From: a virus
DNA: 45,118 nucleotides
IMG/VR virus record: IMGVR_UViG_3300027896_000074
Span: 1 to 45,118 of that record
Strand: one strand, 5' to 3'
Both the position numbers and the translations under genes were made by a program. Every line of letters starts with the position of its first letter. Position 1 is the stretch's first letter. The notes below the pieces were generated by a model that was not told the origin of the DNA, did not search any database, and was given only the letters and a program-made list of their open reading frames with translations. Below are positions 40,395 to 45,118 of this stretch, in pieces.

Positions 40395-40423
40395 TTGACT
40401 TACAAGATTGCTTGTAGTATAAT
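40395..40423 (+). promoter_or_regulatory. Strong sigma70-type promoter with operator in the spacer
   Basis: TTGACT (40395-40400), 17 bases, TATAAT (40418-40423). The spacer holds a perfect inverted repeat TACAAG-ATTG-CTTGTA (40401-40416), so a bound repressor would block RNA polymerase directly. It drives the small-gene run from 40454. Confidence 0.8.
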
Positions 40424-40453
40424 GCTAAGTATAAAACAAACGAGGAGGTCAAC

Positions 40454-40669
40454 ATGAGAATGCTTAATAGACTTATCCGAGTAGAAGTTGAGATAGCGAA
40501 AGAGATATTAAAGAGAAAGATTGAGAAGATTAATATCGACTGTTTATTTCAGATTTATAGAACTGATAGTACTGAGGAATCGATGATTGGTTTTTTTAAT
40601 GATGTTGAGAAGGAAGCGAGAAGACAGTACGTAGAGAAAGTAAGAGAGATCAGACTTAAATATTCCTAA
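40454..40669 (+). CDS. Small helical protein, unknown
   Basis: A 71-residue, highly charged helical protein with a GAGGAGG ribosome site. First gene behind the strong promoter at 40395. No family recognised. Confidence 0.6.
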   Translation: MRMLNRLIRVEVEIAKEILKRKIEKINIDCLFQIYRTDSTEESMIGFFNDVEKEARRQYVEKVREIRLKYS

Positions 40670-40697
40670 GTGTTTGGAAGAGTGTAGGGAGGTACGT

Positions 40698-40964
40698 ATG
40701 AGAATTTTTAGAATGATAATCAGATTCTTTGTAAGTATACGAGTTAAGTTTTTATTACTTGTTGAAGAGACTAGATTAAATGCTCAGTTAGAATCAATCA
40801 GAAAACTTGAGAATAGTCTGATTAGAAGTGCTGAAGGTGTCTATAACGAAGAGGGTGAAGAAATTTGGAAAGAGTTTGTTATAAGACATTGTGGTCGAGA
40901 TGTTGTGCAAGCATGGCAAGATCACTTTAATGAGATGGAGAGAATTAGAAAATTACTTGTCTAA
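40698..40964 (+). CDS. Small protein with membrane-like start
   Basis: ATG at 40698 (88 residues) with GGGAGG close upstream. A basic, hydrophobic start (FRMIIRFFVSIRVKFLLLV) precedes a charged helical region. No family recognised. Ends before an intrinsic terminator. Confidence 0.6.
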   Translation: MRIFRMIIRFFVSIRVKFLLLVEETRLNAQLESIRKLENSLIRSAEGVYNEEGEEIWKEFVIRHCGRDVVQAWQDHFNEMERIRKLLV

Positions 40965-40977
40965 GTAGATAACATTG

Positions 40978-41005
40978 GAGGGGAGAGTTGACTCCCCTCT
41001 TTTTA
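40978..41005 (+). terminator. Intrinsic terminator
   Basis: GAGGGGAG (40978-40985) pairs with CTCCCCTC (40992-40999) around a six-base loop, followed by TTTTT. It ends the two-gene unit from the strong promoter. Confidence 0.85.
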
Positions 41006-41029
41006 TTAATAACAAAGGAAGTAGTACGT

Positions 41030-41221
41030 ATGAATAAAGTAACTTCACTAAGAATTGATCCAGAGTTGATTAGAAGAGTAAAGATTTTATGTGTGATGAA
41101 GGGGGTGACTATGGTGGCATTTATTAAAGAGGCCATTGAAAATCATCTATCAATGGCAATAAAGGAAGAGGGAAGTCTCTTCAATAGAAAAAAGAATGCG
41201 AATGAACCGATTAAAAAATAA
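41030..41221 (+). CDS. Ribbon-helix-helix regulator
   Basis: ATG at 41030 (63 residues). KVTSLRIDPELIRRVKILC and TMVAFIKEAIENHL fit the Arc/MetJ/CopG fold, a strand then two helices. A DNA-binding regulator that could act on the operators found here; its target is unknown. Confidence 0.7.
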   Translation: MNKVTSLRIDPELIRRVKILCVMKGVTMVAFIKEAIENHLSMAIKEEGSLFNRKKNANEPIKK

Positions 41222-41236
41222 ATAAGGGGGTATGTT

Positions 41237-41389
41237 ATGATAGCAATGTTTTATGTGTGGCAGGCAGTTATATTCAATGTAGCAATAAATTTAGGACCAT
41301 TCTTTATTGTTTGCTTTGGATTGAGTGCTGCATGGTTAGTGTGGTTTTTTGTAAAGACTAGTCTGAGAAAAGAAGACTTAGACGAGTGA
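41237..41389 (+). CDS. Small two-helix membrane protein, 50 aa
   Basis: MIAMFYVWQAVIFNVAIN and FFIVCFGLSAAWLVWFF are two membrane helices; the end is charged (RKEDLDE). GGGGG lies seven to eleven bases upstream of ATG. Function unknown. Confidence 0.5.
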   Translation: MIAMFYVWQAVIFNVAINLGPFFIVCFGLSAAWLVWFFVKTSLRKEDLDE

Positions 41390-41397
41390 GGAATAAA

Positions 41398-41598
41398 ATG
41401 AAAAAAAATATGTATAGATGCTCTTGTTGTAATGAAGTTAAAAATGAAAGTAACGCTGTTTACAAAATGTGGGATACAAAAAAGAAACCTGAGAATTGTA
41501 CGATCGTAGTTATTTGTCGCAGATGTAACTTCGCTATGATAAAAGCTAAGTGTGATAGGGTTGAAAAATTTACTCGCACATTGCAGAAGTTGAAATAG
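41398..41598 (+). CDS. Small zinc-ribbon protein
   Basis: ATG at 41398 (66 residues). CSCC and CRRC give two C-x2-C pairs, one zinc ribbon. GAGG ribosome site. Unknown role. Confidence 0.6.
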   Translation: MKKNMYRCSCCNEVKNESNAVYKMWDTKKKPENCTIVVICRRCNFAMIKAKCDRVEKFTRTLQKLK

Positions 41599-41600
41599 AA

Positions 41601-41664
41601 TGAGACCCTTTAATTGGGACTCATAAAGAATAAGTCCACAGGGGAGTTATACTCCCCTTTTTTT
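41601..41664 (+). terminator. Tandem hairpins with intrinsic terminator
   Basis: TGAGACCC and GGGACTCA (41601-41622) make one stem with a mismatch. AGGGGAGT (41640-41647) and ACTCCCCT (41651-41658) with six T make a clear terminator. Confidence 0.8.
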
Positions 41665-41675
41665 ATGGAGGAGAA

Positions 41676-41912
41676 ATGTATAAGTCATATTGGGAGAAAT
41701 ATTTCAGAGATAACTCTGAAGTGCTTATTGTTTATTTAATGGAGCGTCTAGGTATAAATCATATAGACTTCAATGCAGATGATTTAGATTGTCATGATTA
41801 TACTGATAAGAGAGTGTTCATTGGTAAGATAAATGATATGGAGAGTGATCAAGCATATAGATTGAGCATACTGCATAAAGATACTAATGTTATTGGCGGG
41901 GATATTGATTAA
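41676..41912 (+). CDS. Small acidic protein, unknown
   Basis: A 78-residue acidic protein (DFNADDLDCHDYTD in the middle), with GAGGAG before ATG. Meets the next minus gene end to end. No family recognised; low charge balance recalls DNA mimics, but this is not shown. Confidence 0.55.
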   Translation: MYKSYWEKYFRDNSEVLIVYLMERLGINHIDFNADDLDCHDYTDKRVFIGKINDMESDQAYRLSILHKDTNVIGGDID

Positions 41913-42199
41913 AGTCTTCTAAGTAGACCTACAAAATAGAGTGACAATGAAATGATATCAGTCACTGATAAATGTGTTATCTCATCTGGAATATCTTTCA
42001 ACTCAGCTATTACACTTAGCAATTCTTTTTCAAAATCAGGTGATGCAAGGAATGCAGCAAGATCACTGACTTTAAATTTACCATCTTTCTTTGCTTGAGC
42101 GATGCATGGTGCGATTACATCAATCACTAGTTGAGCAACATCTTTAATCACTTGGACATTAGCAGATGCTTTTTGTTCTGATTTTTTTACTTCACACAT
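41909..42199 (-). CDS. Hypothetical helical protein
   Basis: A 96-residue protein (VQVIKDVAQLVIDVIAPCI near the start; VTDIISLSLYFVGLLRRL at the end). No family recognised. GGGAGAA ribosome site. In the late-gene direction. Confidence 0.6.
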   Translation of the reverse strand: MCEVKKSEQKASANVQVIKDVAQLVIDVIAPCIAQAKKDGKFKVSDLAAFLASPDFEKELLSVIAELKDIPDEITHLSVTDIISLSLYFVGLLRRL

Positions 42200-42221
42200 T
42201 TGAATTCTCCCTGTTATACGA

Positions 42222-42449
42222 TTACTTAATCTTTAAAAAATAAAGTACGAAAGGGATACATGAGACGATTAGTCCTGCGATCCCTCCCCATACGCCTGCT
42301 TTAATTTTGAGAATGATTACCTCTTCGGATAGCTTGTCTAACTTATCTGCGATAATCTTGTGATCACTGTCATTCTTTACTAATAACATCTCTTGGAAGT
42401 GATCACTTTTCTTTAGAGTATCTAATATTAATGCTTTCCACTCTTCCAT
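42222..42449 (-). CDS. XhlA-like holin/hemolysin candidate
   Basis: ATG at 42449 (75 residues) overlaps the preceding stop as TAATG. A coiled-coil first part (KIIADKLDKLSEEVIILKI) and WGGIAGLIVSCIPFVLYFL as one C-terminal membrane helix give the XhlA shape. XhlA-like proteins help lysis. Good candidate for the missing holin. Confidence 0.65.
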   Translation of the reverse strand: MEEWKALILDTLKKSDHFQEMLLVKNDSDHKIIADKLDKLSEEVIILKIKAGVWGGIAGLIVSCIPFVLYFLKIK

Positions 42450-42697
42450 TATCGCTCTACCTTTTTCCACAGAGGACCATCATTCCAGTACGAGTTTTTC
42501 GCTTCTGGTTTTATTTGTTTGAACTTACTTAACTCTTCGTATTTATTTATCCATGTGGAAAGTGTGCGTCTTGATATACCGATAAACTCCGACATCTCAT
42601 TGTGATCTTCAGAGACAGATGCTGCAATGATTGTTAGTTGAATCTTTATAGCATCTATTCTTTTGTATTTGGAGCTATCAGATATTTCAATGATCAT
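42449..42697 (-). CDS. Helix-turn-helix protein
   Basis: An 82-residue protein. EFIGISRRTLSTWINKYEEL (about 37-56) is a transposase-like or Fis-like HTH. Possible transcriptional regulator of the fibre-lysis end. Overlap with the next gene is 1 base. Confidence 0.65.
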   Translation of the reverse strand: MIIEISDSSKYKRIDAIKIQLTIIAASVSEDHNEMSEFIGISRRTLSTWINKYEELSKFKQIKPEAKNSYWNDGPLWKKVER

Positions 42698-42706
42698 ATA
42701 AACCTA

Positions 42707-44920
42707 TTAATCTATACTGTTTACTTGAATCCAAGTTTCTGAAGCACCAGTATAAATACTCCTCGAAGAACCTATATCTGACCAAATTTGAACAGTGAAT
42801 GTATCTCCCGCATTTCCTGAAACATTAGCAATAACTGGATATATATTTGGATAAGCACCACTCGTAACAAAGTCTCTAGTATAACCAAGTATTGTTCCAG
42901 AGTTCGCAACACTTCCAGTATGAACTTCCATTGCCAAATTTTGACCGCCACTTGTGGCCGTTGTTTGTACCCATGAACTAGCAGCTATTTGAAACTTACC
43001 AGTTCTTGGTAGAGTTATTACTCCAGTGGAAGTGTTATAAATCCCGTGACTATCCCATTGTTTTGTTGGGGTTACCATTATGATTGAAGATGAAGATAAT
43101 GACTGTCCTGAATTTCCTGCATATCTACAACTTACTTTTTCATTTGCAGTAACAACAGCAGGACCTGACAATCGATTTACGTAAATATAATTGTCTTCAC
43201 CTATACCAGATAATGTCCTGTTCCCAGTAGCGGAACTTGCATATATCTGTATGTAGTCTCCAGCATTTAATTGAATTCCTGTATTCAATACTGCAACGTA
43301 TCTCTGATTAGTAGCAGTCGCTGGTCTGAATGTAAGTCCTCTAATATTTGTATAGACTCCATTCTTGTACAGATCTACTTCTAAAGAATCCTGCGTGGTA
43401 GCAGAGTCGGCGACTATTTGAGAATTTATACTATAGAATCCACTTGTAGGTGCTACATACTTCCAACTTCCACCCGTTGTAACTGCTGCGGATTGATCAA
43501 AAACTTTTGTATCAAAATTGATTAAAACTCCGCCACCAGATAATGTGGGAGTCGCTGTTGAATAATAATTAGAAGCAATAACTTTAGTATCAGTGTCACT
43601 AGACATTGCAGAGTTTGAAGACCAACCTACGATTGGAACAGATGCAAAAAATGAAATATAATTTCCTGCACCTGATACAGAAGAACCCGTTGCTGGTGCT
43701 ATAGGATTACTTGCAGTAACAACTCCAAAGTAAAGTGCGTTCTGAGTTGTTTGACCACTAGCTAATATTGGATTACTTGGGGAAGTCACATTGTATGAAT
43801 ATGATCCAACTTGAACGTTCATTCCAGATGCGACTGCTGGAATTTTTGTAATATCAGTTGATACGTTTGCATTGCCTCCTGCATATCCTAAAGTGAATGA
43901 TGCAACACTCCCTGTTGTAGTACCTGTTTCAAAAGATCCCATTACTTCTAACTTGTCACCAACTCTCCTGGAATAAAAATATACATTCGATGGTGTACCG
44001 AATCCTGTGAATGTTGGAGTATAAGCAACCCAGTCAGTCATCGCTGGACCACTCACTTGTACTTGAGGACCTACTGAGAAGTTATCTACATAAAATGAAT
44101 ACGCTCCCGCAGTAGCATTTATATTTATTAGAGCTAATTGATATTGAGTACTATTAGATGTTGTTTGAAATGTTATCTGTGTGGCCTTACCAATCCCAGT
44201 TCTTTGAACAGTGTTATAAGCACCTGCTGGCATAATCCATTGAGCATTTGTTACATCGTAAACCCATACTGCAAATGTATTTGTGCTTGTACCTGAGAAG
44301 TCAAAAGTCCCACTCATTGCTTGATAAGAAAAACTCACGGTCATCATTTTTGCTTGATCAGCAGAGTCTATATAGAAAGCATTAGAGACTAATAAGTCAC
44401 CTTGAGTTGATGCTGTAGATGACACTAGATTGCCGGAATATGACTTCTGAAGAGGTGTAGTTGTTGTTGCTGTAAGTGATAGGTTAGCATTCGCCGATGT
44501 CCCACCTGAGCTAGAACTGAATGCACTCCCTGCTGTAGCAACACCTGTAGGAAGAAAGTAACCATTCGCTGTAGAGAATGCTACGTGAGCAAGAGACCAA
44601 CCTGTTGTTGATCCTAACTCGAAGTCACCGTTACCAGTGTTAGCTGATCCGCCTGAAGTACTTGCAGTATATGCGGTTAAGTAATTTACTGATCCGCTAC
44701 CTCCGCCTCCTATCTGTCCGGCAGTGATTGCGCTGGAGAGTTGTTTGTTGATACCGTTTGCGGATACATAAATTTTTGTATCATTGATTAATTGTGAGAC
44801 TGTACCGCCTGCACCTGTTATGTCGCTAAGAGTCTTAACGTCTTCGTTTTGAATCTTTCGACTAGCGAATGCAGATGTAGTGAGTAATGTTAGGATCAGT
44901 ACGTAAAGAATGTTTTTCAT
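42707..44920 (-). CDS. Large secreted fibre-like protein with jelly-roll domains
   Basis: A 737-residue protein. Residues 1-19 are a Sec signal (ILYVLILTLLTTSAFA). A carbohydrate-binding-like region (about 115-285, with FELGSTTGWSLAHVAF) follows. Two beta jelly-roll, C1q-like units (near 470-595 and 610-737) have GGSWKYVAPTSGFYSINSQI and GKFQIAASSWVQTTAT as their starts. It is similar in type to phage receptor-binding proteins. It lies on the minus strand next to the 127-residue secreted protein. The reason for the signal peptide is unknown. Confidence 0.75.
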   Translation of the reverse strand: MKNILYVLILTLLTTSAFASRKIQNEDVKTLSDITGAGGTVSQLINDTKIYVSANGINKQLSSAITAGQIGGGGSGSVNYLTAYTASTSGGSANTGNGDFELGSTTGWSLAHVAFSTANGYFLPTGVATAGSAFSSSSGGTSANANLSLTATTTTPLQKSYSGNLVSSTASTQGDLLVSNAFYIDSADQAKMMTVSFSYQAMSGTFDFSGTSTNTFAVWVYDVTNAQWIMPAGAYNTVQRTGIGKATQITFQTTSNSTQYQLALININATAGAYSFYVDNFSVGPQVQVSGPAMTDWVAYTPTFTGFGTPSNVYFYSRRVGDKLEVMGSFETGTTTGSVASFTLGYAGGNANVSTDITKIPAVASGMNVQVGSYSYNVTSPSNPILASGQTTQNALYFGVVTASNPIAPATGSSVSGAGNYISFFASVPIVGWSSNSAMSSDTDTKVIASNYYSTATPTLSGGGVLINFDTKVFDQSAAVTTGGSWKYVAPTSGFYSINSQIVADSATTQDSLEVDLYKNGVYTNIRGLTFRPATATNQRYVAVLNTGIQLNAGDYIQIYASSATGNRTLSGIGEDNYIYVNRLSGPAVVTANEKVSCRYAGNSGQSLSSSSIIMVTPTKQWDSHGIYNTSTGVITLPRTGKFQIAASSWVQTTATSGGQNLAMEVHTGSVANSGTILGYTRDFVTSGAYPNIYPVIANVSGNAGDTFTVQIWSDIGSSRSIYTGASETWIQVNSID

Positions 44921-44968
44921 ATTAATATCTCTCCCTTATATATTCTGTACTTTTTTTTATGCCCTCGT

Positions 44969-45118
44969 CTATTTTATATACGATACAGTTACCGTCTGTC
45001 CTTTCGCTGGAGCAGTCGTGAACGTGATTGTTGCTGTAGATATTGTGTAATCATTTTCACCCCCGACTGTTTGAATAAATCCGTCTAGATAAACGCTAAC
45101 GCTATTTGTTATGGAGAT
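44969..45118 (-). CDS. Secreted fibre-like protein, 3' part (closes the gene at base 1)
   Basis: The same reading frame as at 1-364: after base 1 the codons continue TVSYIK and stop (TAG at 44971-44969). Positions 44989-45114 repeat the window's start; 45115-45118 differ and are probably end error. Confidence 0.7.
   Translation of the reverse strand: MSITNSVSVYLDGFIQTVGGENDYTISTATITFTTAPAKGQTVTVSYIK
44989..45114. repeat. Terminal direct repeat, right copy
   Basis: Identical to bases 1-126; marks the closure of the circle. Confidence 0.85.

Noticed and set aside
42449-42697. Transposase fragment from the HTH gene
   Set aside because: Only an 82-residue HTH unit, no catalytic part, no terminal inverted repeats near it.

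Overview
The window reads as one complete, circularly closed bacteriophage genome (unit about 44,988 bp). The first 126 bases recur exactly at 44989-45114. A gene cut by the start of the window (start codon at 364) runs on in frame across this join to a stop at 44969-44971. The genome is AT-rich and densely packed, uses the standard code, and has a complete contractile-tail (myovirus) set. The host is not named by the sequence. Sec signal peptides, a lipobox and a soluble lytic transglycosylase point to a Gram-negative host; a Bdellovibrio-like relative is only a guess.

Layout. Minus strand 28434 down to about 384, closing over the join to 44969 and on to 41909: terS-terL, accessory head genes and a head-fibre candidate, then a Mu-like series. 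That series is portal (gp29-like), gpF, protease with a nested scaffold, decoration protein, lambda-gpE-like major capsid, gp36-like connector, gpG, terminator-like protein, sheath, tube, a frameshifting tail chaperone, short tape measure, gpN, gpP, gp45, gp46, gp47 and gp48. It ends in a large fibre and three fibre-like proteins carrying Sec signal peptides, with an XhlA-like membrane protein after them. Two HNH homing-endonuclease genes sit on the opposite strand inside this series (2785-3591 and 21983-22771). Despite the Mu-like structural genes no Mu transposase is present, and no integrase or CI-like repressor was recognised.

Upstream of the terminase (30538-28431, minus) lies an operon with a ParB-like protein and a TET-associated-type glycosyltransferase, suggesting DNA base modification. 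Next to it, on the plus strand with its own promoter, is a papain-like cysteine peptidase lipoprotein. From 34134 leftward is an early-type operon of small proteins with an ERF annealing protein. From 34431 rightward is a replication module: an initiator-like protein with iteron-like repeats inside its gene (as in lambda O), a helicase-loader candidate and SSB. A candidate antisense RNA ends just upstream of the initiator, recalling lambda OOP.

The 36.8-40.3 kb region holds accessory genes: a secreted cysteine-rich protein with a polymorphic-toxin-like C-terminus followed directly by a small immunity-like gene, a Gp157-like protein, a RusA resolvase and a lysis cassette. From 40.4 kb a strong sigma70-type promoter with a palindrome in its spacer drives a run of very small plus-strand genes separated by intrinsic terminators.

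The most unusual points are the secreted toxin/immunity-like pair, the phage-borne papain-like lipoprotein, the signal peptides on fibre-like proteins, and the iteron plus antisense-RNA arrangement at the replication gene. All functions are read from sequence patterns without database searches.
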